Source: Closterium sp. NIES-65
Taxonomy: Eukaryota; Streptophyta; Zygnematophyceae; Desmidiales; Closteriaceae
Length of the DNA stretch: 64,000 nt
NCBI GenBank assembly: GCA_948144175.1
Contig: CANXME010002559.1
Location: 1,302,001 to 1,366,000, forward strand
Direction: 5' to 3'
Shown here: positions 43,080 through 54,738 of the stretch, one piece after another
How the letters are laid out: every line of letters begins with the position of its first letter
Numbering within the stretch: the first letter of the stretch is position 1
Position numbers and translations under genes: made by a program
Notes under the pieces: model-generated
Told to the model about the DNA's origin: nothing
Databases searched by the model: none
Seen by the model: the letters and a program-made list of their open reading frames with translations, nothing else

Positions 43080-43859
43080 GTGCACAACATCCGCCGACAT
43101 CCCAACCGTTCCCTCCACGGCCGCCGCCGCTCCCTCCACGGCCACCGCCGCCGCTCCCTCAACATCCTCCATCTCGAATTCGACCCAGGGGAACTCTACC
43201 TCCTCCTCCCCCTCTTCCTGCTTCTCCCCCTCCGCCACCTGCTCCACCGACCCGAAATCCTGCTCCACGGCCTCCGCCGCCGCCGCCTCCTTGTCCTCCT
43301 CCTCCTCCTCATCCTCCTCCTCTTCCTCCTCCTCCTCCTCCTCCTCCTCCTCCTCCTCCTCCTCCTCCTCCTCCTCCTCCTCCTCCTCCTCCTCCTCCTC
43401 CTCCTGCCCATGCCCCTGCTCACGCTCCTCACGATCCTCCTCGTTATCATCCTGATCGTCGGTGTCATCCTCCTCCTCCTCCTTTTCCTGATCCGCGGTC
43501 CTCGCCACAGCCCTTTCTGCCTCCTCATCTGCCTTGTCGACGCCGTCTCCGGCCTCTCCGCTGGTGTCGGCGACACCGACTGCTTGGGATGCCGAAGGGG
43601 GCTCCGCGGCGTCGTCGTCACAGGCATCGGCACCAACTCCGACATGGCCTGACCGTCTGCGTGCGACGTGTTCCTTGATGTATGTCATCATCCGAATCCG
43701 CAGCTCCTTCAACCCCGAAACGAGGACCTTGTCCATGCTGGTCGCACTGCGACGGTCGTCGCCGGTCAGGCGATCCATCCTCTTCACCACCCAGCACAGC
43801 GCGCTCATTGATAGGAGGCCAGAGCCTGCGTCGCTGTCCCGGACGGTGTCGCGCATTTT
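43080..43859 (-). CDS. Convergent unknown gene, acidic exon
   Basis: After a TTGTTTGCAG acceptor, phase 0: KMRDTVRDSDAGSGLLSMSA, LCWVVKRMDRLTGDDRRSAT, GLKELRIRMMTYIKEHV, then a long Glu/Asp run of more than 40 acidic residues (43200-43400) and FEMEDVEGAAAVAVEGAAA. It ends at a GTGTGA donor. An 87-bp in-phase intron (42993-43079) removes the two stop codons that would otherwise separate it from the next exon. That length matches the other introns of the gene. Confidence 0.68.
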
Positions 43860-43914
43860 CTGCAAACAACAGAGCAGAGAGCAAGGATGAGCACCGACGG
43901 CGGCGATGGCATCG

Positions 43915-44043
43915 TGTCAAAATTAGAAGAAGAAAGAGGATTGAACTAGCAAGAATGAGGATACAAATAGCAAACCCTAGAAGGGTTGTACTCGCTATAG
44001 AGCACCCCACTACAGGCTAGAACAATAAGATAATATTCTGACA
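43915..44043 (-). repeat. Left LTR of the non-autonomous element
   Basis: 129 bp, TG..CA termini. Confidence 0.93.
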
Positions 44044-45359
44044 CACCCCCATAGCCAAAGTGGGGTGTAATCAGCAGAGCAGGCAAAACAGTACAAGCTC
44101 AGGGTGGATCACAATGTCACCACGCATTCTGAGCACAAGGTCAAGAAGAAATAGTTTAGAGTTCACAATTATAAGCAAAGCTAGTGGTAGTCACAACGGG
44201 CAAGTGAGGAGGAGGAGGGAGAGTGAGGGGAGAGGAGACAGGGGGCGACGGCTGAAGCTGCAGACACACGGGCAACAGGAGGCAGACTGGCACAGCGGCT
44301 ACCGGACAGCGCCCGGACTACAGGAGTAACAGGCCCCGCGGCTCAAATAGCGGCGGACGGGCAACGGACCCACGGGCGGCTGGCACAGCTGGCTACGACT
44401 GGGCTACCGGGACAGCGCCCCGGACTACAGGTGCTGCTGACGACAAACTGGCAACCTCCGCTCATCCTCCCGCACACAGTCCCACCCCCCTGATACACAC
44501 CCACTGCTACACCACTAGCTCTACTACCACGCACCCCCCTTAAACCCTAAACCCAGTCTCCCACACAACCACCCCCCTCAGCGACAGCTGCAGCAGTGGG
44601 AGACGAAGGAGGAGGAGGAGAAAGGGAGGAAGGCACACCGACCACCCCCATACCCGCCACCCCACAGCAAGCGGCCCCCTCAGGTCGCCACGACGGACGA
44701 CGGGAAATGGCAGGGGGGGGGGGGGAGGCGGTGTGGTGAAAGGGGCCCACCACGAGCCTGGTTGGAGGGCGGGGCCATGACAAGGGGCGGGGCCGCGACG
44801 AGCGGGGCGGGGCCGCGACGTAGGGCGGGGCCGCTTCGAGGGGCGGGGCCGCGACATAGGGCGGGGCCGCGACGTAGGGCGGGGCCGCGACAAGGGGCGG
44901 GGCCGCGACGGTCGGGGCGGGGCCGCGACGTAGGGCGGGGCCGCTTCGAGGGGCGGGGCCGTGACGAAGGGCGGGGCCGAGCAGGTAGGGCGGGGCCGAG
45001 CCGGGCAGGCGCACGGGCGGCGACGGGTCGGGGCGGGTCCGCGACGAAGGGCGGGGCCGAGCCGGGCAGGCGCACGGGCGGCGACGAGCCGGGGCGGGGC
45101 CGCGACTTAGAGCGGGGCCGCGTCGAGCGGGCGCACGGGCGGCGACGGGCCGGGGCGGGGTCGCGACGTAGAGGAGAAGCCCGCCGCGCGCCACGGGGCG
45201 CACAGCGGGCAATGAACCGCCGCGCGCCTCGGGGCGCACGGCGGGCAGAAAACCGCCGCGCGCCTCGGGGCGCACGGCGGGAGGAAAAAGTAGCAGCGGA
45301 AGCAAGGTGGGGACACACCCACAGGATCGATCCAAGGGGATCGGCCTGCTCTGATACCA

Positions 45360-45488
45360 TGTCAAAATTAGAAGAAGAAAGAGGATTGAACTAGCAAGAA
45401 TGAGGATACAAATAGCAAACCCTAGAAGGGTTGTACTCGCTATAGAGCACCCCACTACAGGCTAGAACAATAAGATAATATTCTGACA
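45360..45488 (-). repeat. Right LTR of the non-autonomous element
   Basis: 129 bp, no difference from the left LTR found by eye. Confidence 0.93.
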
Positions 45489-45523
45489 CATCGCGCTAGG
45501 ACGGTAAAACGATCGGTACTCAC

Positions 45524-45644
45524 ATCTCGAACGGGTTCATTGAAGTCGGCGAGCCTGGCCGCCAACTCTTCAGCAGAAGGCTTCGGCCACTCCCAGTGCC
45601 GGCCATCGCGGCCGAGCTCGGCCAGCACCGCCGCCCGGAAAAAC
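45524..45644 (-). CDS. Convergent unknown gene, exon 4
   Basis: 121 bp between a TTGCTTCAG acceptor and a GTGAGT donor. It completes a Lys codon, then reads FFRAAVLAELGRDGRHWEWP and KPSAEELAARLADFNEPVRD, helical and well-behaved, ending in phase 0 before KMRDT. The non-autonomous LTR element lies in the following intron. Confidence 0.75.
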
Positions 45645-45733
45645 CTGAAGCAACATGGCACATATCGTCAGTAGACTTGCTTAACGCCCAGCGGCGAAAT
45701 TGCATGCGTCGTCGACTACACTATCGAGCTCAC

Positions 45734-45901
45734 TTCAGCACGCGGATCGCCTCGTCGCGGTGCCACTGCTTCACGGTTTGCGGGTCGAAGTGCCGGACAG
45801 AGGTCCTGATCGTCTCTCCCCCGGCCCGCAACAAGTCGCCGGGGTACAGGATGACCACGACGCTGCAATGTGCCCCTGGAAGCGGTGCGATGCTGCACAG
45901 G
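45734..45901 (-). CDS. Convergent unknown gene, exon 3
   Basis: 168 bp: LCSIAPLPGAHCSVVVILYP, GDLLRAGGETIRTSVRHFD, PQTVKQWHRDEAIRVLK. Acceptor GTGCCTAG, donor CTGAA-GTGAGC; both junction codons are completed correctly by the neighbouring exons. The beta-strand-like SVVVILYPGD may be part of a nucleotide-binding or nuclease-like core, but I cannot name a family. Confidence 0.72.
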
Positions 45902-45975
45902 CTAGGCACCACGACGTCGATCAGAACGGAGCAGCGACATAGGCATCATGGCACACCATCATGACTTAGGCTCAC

Positions 45976-46284
45976 CTCGAATGCAGAGGGATAACAGCTA
46001 CGTCGGCGTCGAACACCGTTGCAAAGCATGAGTGGTCTTCCTTGCCCATCGCCGCCCGAAGCCGGCCGAGTCCTATCGACCACAATCGCATGTTGGCCGG
46101 CGCCGCGGGAATCCATGCGTACCTGCACGCATGCATGGGTAGTAGATGTGTTTGAGGACGTGCACGGCACGACGGATGGACACGTGGGTTCTGGAACCGA
46201 CAACTGACGGGGATGGCGATAGTACAATGGTGCACCACCGTCGCTACGTTGTAATCAATGGCGCCTACCGATGCGGGCACCGAC
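45976..46284 (-). CDS. Convergent unknown gene, exon 2
   Basis: 309 bp open in one frame: SVPASVGAIDYNVATVVHHC, TIAIPVSCRFQNPRVH, YAWIPAAPANMRLWSIGLGR and FATVFDADVAVIPLHS. It is bounded by an ACTACAGTAG acceptor and a GTGAGC donor with matching phases. An internal intron is possible but not required. Confidence 0.65.
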
Positions 46285-46430
46285 CTACTGTAGTGATCGG
46301 AGTACGATGCCTACCTACGGCTGTGTGCGTCACCGAGTAGTGATCTAAACCCTAACGTGGGACAACCCTATCTACGTCGACCTGCAAGGTATCCAGCGGT
46401 CGACGTCGACATCCCAATACGGACACTCAC

Positions 46431-46597
46431 TTGAGGCCGAATCCCAAGCAACGGGCGTTGAACTCTAGCCTATGGTCTACGAGGACGGCGTAGTCGTGTT
46501 CGTCGAGCTTGGCAGTGAGTCCACTACCCAGGTCGAGATACAGAGGGAAGTCCTGCGAAGTCGGAGTCACTTCGCCGAGTTTCGGGGCGGCCGACAT
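46431..46597 (-). CDS. Convergent unknown gene, first exon
   Basis: ATG at 46597, MSAAPKLGEVTPTSQDFPLY, LDLGSGLTAKLDEHDYAVLV, EFNARCLGFGLK, then a CTCAA-GTGAGT donor leaving two bases. ATG in a CCCCGCC-ATG-TC context. The protein spans roughly 1.3-1.4 thousand residues over about seven exons. It is a candidate partner of the recombinase-like gene with which it converges. Confidence 0.65.
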
Positions 46598-47808
46598 GGC
46601 GGGGAAGGGAAGCGGCTAAGGGACGTGAAATGTGGGAGAAGGCGCAGAGCTGGGGAAAAGGTGGAAAGGGAAACGAGATGCCGAAAATGAGGAGCGATGG
46701 CCCCTTCCACCAAGAAAAGGGGGTCGGTGCCCCACAGGAACGGTCGAGGCATCACCCGGCCCTCGTGGTGCCTGCCTCGGCGGGGTTTGGCGGGGTCGTG
46801 CACAAGTGGCACAAGTCCTCATTCGCCGCCGAGCCAGCAAGTCGATGTCACGCCCCGAAGCGAAAAACATGCGCCGCGAAGCGATCGACATCGAATTCGC
46901 AATGTATCAAATTCTGCATGTTGCCCGATGCGAAGTAGGCGGGCGAACACGTGGCGTCACCGCAACGGGTCGCGAAGTTGTCGAGTGTCCCGAGGGGGCC
47001 CCGACTTTTCGCCTGGCCCTCGCCTGCCCGTCCGGGCAGGCCGCGATGGGTTACTAGGACCTCGCGGGCAGGTGGCGCGTGTGGGCTGCCTTCGCGCGAG
47101 GGTAATTTTCCCACGCGCGAGGTGTCGCCAGTTCGCCGACCCCACCCGGTAACGTGGGCCGCTGTTCACATTCGGGGCGGGGCTGCGGGGCGGCGGTCGT
47201 GCGCTCGGCCCAGCCCTGGGCCAGGCTGGCGGGCCCGCACGCGCGTCAGTGCTCCGCCCCGTCAGCCCAGGCTTTGACGACCCCCCTCGACGACACTGGC
47301 AATTCGGGTCCGTCGACCGAATTCCGCTGAGGTGTTCGAATCACAAGCAGAACAGGTCATCATCATGAATTACAACCCACTATAGACACCTGAACAATTT
47401 TGTATAAGATGCAATTTTCATACAACCCTATTCTGCAAACGATAGGAATCTAATTTCTACGCAACCCTTCCGACGTTCAACATCGAATCTTGTTTCTTTT
47501 TGGGGTAGAAACCTTACTATTACTGAGCATATGAGATACAAAGCATTCGCAAACTTCATTTTCCATTCGACAAATCTGATATATGTTCAGCCAGCATTAC
47601 ATAACATCTGTACAAATAAAATGGCACAAGCACTTGCTTTGGAAGGCATAGAGCTAATGCTTGATTTGCAGTGTGTGCTGTGTAACATCTCATGATAAGT
47701 TTTGATCTCACACATTTTTTCCCTCTTCTCCTTAAGTTTCCCCATTTGTTTTCTCTTTTGAAACAAATGCTAACGTAATTTCGTAAGTGCTCCGCAAAAT
47801 ACCCATGA
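46598..47808. other. Intergenic interval, no gene recognised
   Basis: The GC-rich half (46600-47300) has a small hairpin (GCCTGCCCG..CGGGCAGGC near 47024-47043). The AT-richer half (47330-47808) probably holds the 3' UTR and poly(A) site of the CstF-77 gene. Confidence 0.5.
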
Positions 47809-47996
47809 CTACATTGATCCTCCAGAAAACCTATCACTGCCACTAGCAGTGCCTCCCCCAGTCCCACCTGCCCCTCCGCTCAACGAGCCTGTCCCAGATG
47901 AGCCTGCCCGAGCCCTCTGCAGCTGTCTCAGCCGGAAAATATCCCGCACTGGTGGGGGCTTGCGTGCCCTGGCCTCTGCATTTGCAATCTCCTCCT
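47809..47996 (-). CDS. CSTF77: CstF-77 last exon (C-terminus)
   Basis: After a CCAATCAG acceptor, in phase with the previous exon: EEEIANAEARARKPPPVRDI, FRLRQLQRARAGS, then a Gly/Ser tail ending DRFSGGSM and TAG (47809-47811). PPPVRDIFRLRQ..RARG is the conserved C-terminal motif of CstF-77 (PPVHDIYRARQ in animals, DVFRLRQMRKARG in plants). The Gly/Ser tail also follows the plant form. CstF-77 is the scaffold of the cleavage stimulation factor in pre-mRNA 3'-end formation. Confidence 0.88.
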
Positions 47997-48246
47997 CTGA
48001 TTGGTCGATTTTGAGGAGATAGAGGGGGGCGGGTTGGGCGGAGAGGAGGGAGGGGAGGGGGGGGGGGAGGGGGAGGGAAGGGGAAGGGGGGGGGGAGTGT
48101 GGGGGGAGGGGGAGGTTGTAAAGAACGGGGAGGTAATCTGCTCATCGAGAATTGCGTGAGAAGAATGTCAAAAGAACGTAGTATATATAAAAATTATACA
48201 TGTAGTTGGAAATGTAGTTGATACGGAGGCGAACGAGGACCCGCAC

Positions 48247-48438
48247 CTTCCTGCTCCTTGCGCTTGCTGCCTGCCAATGGCATGGCGCCACCTGTCCCGC
48301 CACCTGCCCCAGGGGCTCCAGGTGCCAATCCAGGTGGCGTAGTGCGATGCAGACCACCTGATTTGGCTGCTAGCGCCTCGGGTGGGAGCTCTGCTTGAAT
48401 GACAAGTGACATGATGAAATCCACATCGGGATAGGGGC
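48247..48438 (-). CDS. CSTF77: CstF-77 exon with the PDVDFIMSLV segment
   Basis: 192 bp between a CCCTGCAG acceptor and a GTGCGG donor. It encodes (G)PYPDVDFIMSLVIQAELPP followed by a Gly/Pro-rich stretch and SKRKEQE. This matches GPTPNVDVVLSICLQSDFP and the basic KRK patch of plant CstF-77. Phases agree with both neighbours. Confidence 0.87.
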
Positions 48439-48544
48439 CTGCAGGGAGAGGGTGGGGAAGGGAGAGAGGGAGGTGGGGGAGGGGGGGGGGGGGGAGGGGG
48501 AGGGTGGGAGGGTGACTACTCAACACACACACGGAACTCTTGTC

Positions 48545-48607
48545 GCCTCAGGTGGGAGCTCTGCTCGAATGACGAGCGACATTATGAAATCCACGTCGGA
48601 TAGGGGC
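48545..48607 (-). pseudogene. Partial copy of the PDVDFIMSLV exon
   Basis: Acceptor plus PLSDVDFIMSLVIRAELPPE, a close copy of the first third of the exon at 48247-48438, placed in the preceding intron. Confidence 0.75.
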
Positions 48608-48663
48608 CTGTTGAGTGGGGCAGAGGAGTGAAGGGCAGGGGAAATGGGGCAGGCGGAGTGGGC

Positions 48664-49060
<397 letters not shown>

Positions 49061-49073
49061 GAAAATAGCTCAC

Positions 49074-49175
49074 CGGGTACAGGAGGAGGAAGCTGGGAGA
49101 CGAAGTGCGCGAGGGACCTGGGCAGGCCCTCTAGAAGCTTCGAGGAAGCTGCAATGCCATGCTTGCGACCGGAAC
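49074..49175 (-). CDS. CSTF77: CstF-77 exon with LLEGLPRSLAHFVSQLPPP
   Basis: 102 bp between a CTGCCAG acceptor and a GTGAGC donor. It encodes (G)SGRKHGIAASSKLLEGLPR and SLAHFVSQLPPPVPG. This aligns with LLKGLPTPLLQLLSALPPP of animal and PPALVAFLANLP of plant CstF-77, a C-terminal conserved (monkeytail/hinge) region. The single base left at each end fits both neighbours. Confidence 0.85.
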
Positions 49176-49439
49176 CTGGCAGGGCAGGGGAGCACAGGGA
49201 CAGGCACAGAAAGAGGTCAGGTCAGGAACCAGAGGGAACGGCATGTCAAATCAGGTTCTGAGGCGCCTCATAAGTCATCTCAGTTCACGCGGATTTTTTT
49301 TAGGCGCCTGAAAATTCGTCTCAGAAAGAGGTCAGGTCAGGAACCACAGGGAACGGCATGCCAAACCAAGTTAGGGCAGGTAGATTAAGGTAGGGTGAGA
49401 GGCAAGGGCGCAGAAAGAGCTGCGGGTCAGGTTTGAAAA

Positions 49440-49827
49440 GATCCAACCACCATCTCACCCATCCACTCTCACCCATCCACTCTCACCCATCCACTCTCAC
49501 CCATCCACTCTCACCCATCCACTCTCACCCATCCACTCTCACCCATCCACTCTCACCCATCCACTCTCACCCATCCACTCTCACCCATCCACTCTCACCC
49601 AACCACTCTCACCCATCCACTCTCACCCATCCACTCTCACCCATCCACTCTCACCCATCCACTCTCACCCATCCACTCTCATCCATCCACTCTCACCCAT
49701 CCACTCTCACCCATCCACTCTCACCCATCCACTCTCACCCATCCACTCTCACCCATCCACTGTCACCCATCCACTCTCACCCATCCACTCTCACCCATCC
49801 ACTCTCACCCATCCACTCTCACCCATC
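49440..49827. repeat. 14-bp minisatellite (CCATCCACTCTCAC), left part
   Basis: About 27 near-perfect copies. It continues beyond the copia insertion at 55716-56530, so it was originally one array in the CstF-77 intron. Confidence 0.95.
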
Positions 49828-50117
49828 TCTGAGAACTTAGGCTTAGAAGCGATACATTAGTAATGAGCTTGAAGCTCTTTAAGTACATCCAAGAAGGGGA
49901 GGGAATGGATGGGGAAGGGAATCGGGGGCAATCCATAGGGATTGGGGGTAATCCCAAGGCAATCTCCAATTGGTGGGTTGGAGATTGCTTGGAGATTACA
50001 TTTGGGTTTGGTTGGGATGTAGGTGTACACCCAACCAAACACAATATGCAAACTACACTACTCTAGGATATAGAAAATACAAAGTACAAAGTGTGAGATG
50101 GAAGGCTAACACTAACA
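49828..50117 (-). repeat. Left LTR of copia element 2
   Basis: 290 bp (TCTGAGAAC..CTAACA); contains an internal inverted repeat around AATCTCCAATTGGTGGGTTG. Confidence 0.92.
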
Positions 50118-50141
50118 CCCCCCCATAGGCGTCAATCGAAC

Positions 50142-53100
50142 TCATGGTAGAGAGGGTGGTGCACAGAGCCCCATGGCGCCTAGGAGACGGTGGTGGGGAA
50201 CTTTCCCAAGGGGCTTGGTGAACAGATCAGCCAGGTTGCAGTCAGATGCAACGTATTCCACTTTCAGCTGCTCCTGTTGGACAAGGTCACGGATGAAGAA
50301 GTGCCGAAGTTCAATATGCTTGGTGCGGGTGTGATACACAGGGCTTGAGAGATGTGGATGGTACTCTGGTTGTCACACCAGAGGGTGGGGGCGGACTGTG
50401 GGAAACCAAGCTCCTGGAGTAGGAAGGTGAGCCAACGGGCCTCCTGAGCAGCCATGGTGCCTGCGTAGAGCTCTGCCTCACAGGAGGAGAGGGAGACTGT
50501 AGATGACCTGGTGGAACGCCAACTGACAATTCTGCTCCCAAGGGTGAAGCAATATCCCTGAGAGGAGCGTCGGTCGGTCTGGTCATCAGCCCAGGAGGAG
50601 TCGGTGTAACCTTCCAGGCGAGGAGGGGAGAGCCCACCGAGTGTGAGAACGTGAGACTTGGTGCCCTGAAGATAGCGCAGCACCCGCTTCGCCGCCTTCC
50701 AGTGAAGATCAGTGAAGCGTCCAGGGGCCACGTAGCGAGAGAGGACACTGACAGGATAGGCCAAGTCCGGTCGGGTGCACATCATGGCGTACATGAGGGA
50801 CCCAACAAGCTCCGGGTATGGCTCAGAGCAGGCCTCTGGTGTGGGTACAGCTGGAGCTGTGAGGAGGTGTTGCAGCGGCAGCGGGGTGGCAACAGGTGTG
50901 GACAGCTCCATCTCAAACCGCTTGAGCACATTGTCGATGTAGAACTCCTGGGAGAGTGAAATGGTGCGAGCCTGGCGATCATGAGTGATCTCCATCCCCA
51001 GGTAATGCTTGAGGTCACCGAGGTCTTTCATCTGGAGGGCCTTGCTCAGGGCTGCCTGGACAGAGGTCATCTGAGCCGAGTTTTTGGCAACAAGGATGAA
51101 ATCATCCACGTAGACTAGGATGTAGAATGACTCAGAATGACGGCGGATGAAGAGAGTCGGGTCAGCAGTTGAAGGGTGGAAGTCCAGGGAGAGGAGGACT
51201 TCTTTCACCTTATTGTGCCATTCGCGAGGGGCTTGCTTAAGGCCGTAGACGGGGCGATTCAGCTTCCAGACAGTGTTAGGAGGGAATTCTCCTGGGAAGC
51301 CTTCTGGTCTGTCTATGAACACCGTCTCCTTGAGACGTCCTTGTAGGAAGGCGGATGAGGCATCCATGGATTTGATCTCAAAGTCTTCTCGAGCTGCGAC
51401 ATCCATGAGCGTACGAATGGTGGGAGGTTTGGATGTGGGGGAGAACGTTAGGAAGAAGTCGCGGTACTGCTGCTGGGTGAAGCCCTTGGCTACGTAACGC
51501 GCTTTGAACATCGGGGCCTCGTCTGGGAGCTGTTTTACACGGAACAACCACTTGCCCCCGACGATGTTGACTCCTGGAGGTGGAGTCTCGTCGTCGAAGG
51601 AGTGGTTGCGGGTGAATGCTGCAATCTCCGCTTCCATGGCAGCACGCCATTCGGCAGCATGAGGGCCTGAGAGAGCCTCTTGGACGGTGAGAGGGATAGG
51701 GATGGTCGGGTTCTCCGCGAAGTTGAGGGAGGGTGAGTCAGTGATGTCGGGGAAGATGTGCGAGAGCTGAGGAATGACTGCATGAAGATCACACAGCTCC
51801 TCATGCCTGTCTTCCAGAAGGGAAGAGGGCACATCCCCCCCAGCAGGAGGAGGCGGTGTGATCGTCGTGTATCAAAGAACCAGCGCTAGTGGAAGAGCCG
51901 CGCCATGCGAACGAGTGCCATGAGCCACCAGAGAAGAGGGTGGGGCAGGCGGTGTCAAAGGGGTTGACTTAGGATGCTTGGGCGGGGGAATGGGCCGCCG
52001 GTGGTACGTGATCAGCTCGGGCGACTGTGGGAGAGCGGGTTCCTCTGTGGTGGGGGGAACCGGGGGAGGAGGTGGGGCCGGAGGGTGGGACCGCCGATGG
52101 TAGGTGATAGGTGCGCTCGGAGGTGGCTGCACAGTCGGCGGAGTGGGAAGTGAGGGGGATGGAGGAGCAGCTGCCGAAGACACCGGTGAGGGCAGGTCAG
52201 AGACCTCAGAGGGGGACGGTGCGGTGGCAGGAGGGGTAGGGGGTGAAGGGGTCGGAGCAGGCGAGAGGTCAGGAGGCGCATCAAAGTCTGCCCACACGAG
52301 GGAGGGTGGGTCAGAGAGAGGGTCCCGTCCCGAAGTGGAGTAGAATGGGCGGGTCTCATCAAAGACAACGTCGCGGCTCCGGACCAACTGCTTAGTGGAG
52401 GGATTGAGGAAGAGGTAGTCAGGCAAGTCGGCGTTGTGTCCGAGGTAGACGCATGTCTGGGTCTTGGGACCGAGCTTGCCGTCGTGCTGTCGTCGAGCCT
52501 GAGGGTTGAGGAGGACATAGGCGGTGCACCCCCAAACGCGAAGAGAGCGAGCAGTGGGCGTTTTCTCGAGCCAGAGTGTGGTTGGAGTGGTGTCGGGAAG
52601 ATGCGGGTGGGGGTAAAGGTTGTAGAGGAGGGCGGCGTGGTAGAGAGCGTACCCCCAGAGAGAGTGTGGGGCGTTGGAGTGGCTGAGGAGGCACCGAGTG
52701 ATCTGCACCAGGGTGTGGTTGCGACTCTCAGCTATACCGTTCTGCAGCGGGCTGTCAGGGAGGGTGAAGTTTTGCTTGATGCCTTCTGAAGAGCAGAAGG
52801 CTTTGAGCTTGTCGTAGCAAAACTCACCACCACCATCTGAGTGGAGGCGCTTGACTTTGCGGTCAAAGGCGGCCTGTGTCTGTTTAACCCACGCCATGAG
52901 GACCTCTGGAACCGCAGCCTTAGTGTGGAGGAGGTCAACAGAGACGTAGCCAGAGTGGTCATCGACGATAACAAGGAAGTAGCGATAACCACCTCGTGCG
53001 GGAACAGGGGCAGGGCCCCAGGCGTCCAGGTGTAACAGGTCCAGTGGTCCTGCTGCAACAGAGGGTGAGGCCGGGTGGGGCTGTTGACGCAGTTTGCTCT

Positions 53101-54738
53101 TGGTGCAGTCAAGGCACGTGGGAGCGGGGGAGTCTGGTGGTGGAGGAAGTGAGGCTGGCAGGCCGAGTAGATGTTTCTTGGAGGCCATGTCAGCAAGTGT
53201 GCGGAAGTTTGGGTGCCCGAGCCGATAGTGGTAGAGTATGGTCGGGTTGGAGAAACTGCGGCACGAGCATGGTGAGGTAGCCGCCGCTGTTTGGGTGGTT
53301 GACACCTGTGGGATGGGTACTTGCAGCGTGTAAAGGCCGCTGCTATTGAGGGTGAAACGAGTCAAGACCTTGTTGGTGAGTGGGTCGAGGATATCACCAT
53401 AGTTCTCGTTCTCCCAGAAAATGGTGCGTAGTCCAGCTTCCTGAATTTCCGTTTGGGCCACAAGATTGTGGCGGAGTGAAGGCACGCACATTCCAGTGAC
53501 AGTGCTGGAAGGGAAGGCGGGGCACGGGACTGTGGATGAACCCTTGGCATGAGTGGTGAAGCTTGAGTCAGCTCCTAGGAGAGGGATGGGTGTTGCGTAT
53601 GGTTTGAAGGAGAGTGTCTCCTTGAGTACATTGTGTGTGGCGCCACTGTCGAGTGTGAACTCTATGTATTGTGGTGCTTGTGATGAGCCGAGGTACTGGG
53701 AGGAAGCTTCATTAATCATGGCAGTGTCAGGGAACAACAGGTTGATACGGGCATTAGCAGGAGCACTATCACTAGCACTAGCCGAAGCGAGGTCCTGGAC
53801 CTCAACCAGGTTGGCCTTACGCGCACGCATCCAGTTCGGTGGCCTCTTGTCTATACCGTGGATGGCGTACCATTCATCGTCCTTCTTCTTGAAGCACGTA
53901 GCAAGGGGGTGGTTAGTGCCACCACACACTTGTCCCTTGCGGTTGCCATACTTGACGACGTAGGTGCACGGTGGGAAGCGGTTGCGCTGGAGGGGCGCCG
54001 AGGCAAGGGCCGATGCGATACTGGCTTGAGGCATGGGAGCACGAATGGCGTAAGCCTTGGCCTGGGCCGTGGAGTCTTTCTCGGCAGAGAGGAGTGCGGT
54101 GGAGACCTTGGCAAAAGTGAGGTCTTCCGCAGTCAGCGTGAGGAGCATCTTCCTTGTGATTTCACAGGTTGTGGTGAGACCAACGAGAAGAGGTGCTGTA
54201 GGAGCCTGTTCGGGGAAGACTATACCCAGCTCCTTGAGTTCGCCATGAATGGTCTGAACCTTGGCAATGTAGTCGGCCATTCCCGAGCAATCCTCAAGGC
54301 GGACATGGAACATGCTGGGGATGAGGATGGCACCTCCGACTGCAGTCTTTTTCATAAACCGATCCTGGAGATACTTCCAGATGTCGTTGGAGGTAGGGTA
54401 GTTATGGAACGTGTTGACAAGTTCTGGAGGGGTGGAGGCGATGAAGACGCTGATAATTGCAGCATCGGCCTTCTCCCACTTCCGGTACTTCTCAACGGCT
54501 TCCTCATATGCCTTTGTGTCAGCCTCACTAGCGGATTCGGTCGGCTCGCGAGGGAGAAAGGGCTGTTTTCCCTTGCCACGGTTGAGGAGGACATCCTTGA
54601 ATCCAATCCCTGTACGTCACGGCTCGGCAGGTGCTTGTCAACCCCATAGCTCCATGCCTTGAAGTTGGAGCTAGAGCCATCGGCGTCAAGACGGAGTGGG
54701 GTGATGGGGTTGGCCATGGTGGACGAGGCTAATGCCAT
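50142..54738 (-). pseudogene. gag-pol coding region of copia element 2
   Basis: Read right to left: gag (MALASSTMANPITPLRLDAD, UBN2-like), a truncated zinc-binding segment, protease-like FTLDSGATHNVLK, GAG-pre-integrase, integrase core (LHLDAWGPAPV, DDHSGYV, PLQNGIAESRNHTL), Pro-rich linker, RT with YVDDFILVA, and RNase H ending DLFTKPLGK. Broken, a few breaks. Confidence 0.92.

Larger units (their letters stand above)
43915..45488 (-). mobile_element. Non-autonomous LTR element (LARD/TRIM-like, copia-derived), recent
   Basis: 1.57-kb element with two apparently identical 129-bp LTRs (43915-44043, 45360-45488; TGTCAAAA..TTCTGACA) and a 5-bp target duplication CATCG (43910-43914, 45489-45493). 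A TGGTATCAGAGC primer site (minus strand) adjoins the right LTR. The CCCCCATAGCCAAAGTGGGG string beside the left LTR and the GGGGCCGCGAC leader repeats match copia element 1. It carries no gag or pol. It sits in an intron of the convergent unknown gene. With the element removed, that intron would be about 85 bp. Confidence 0.93.
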
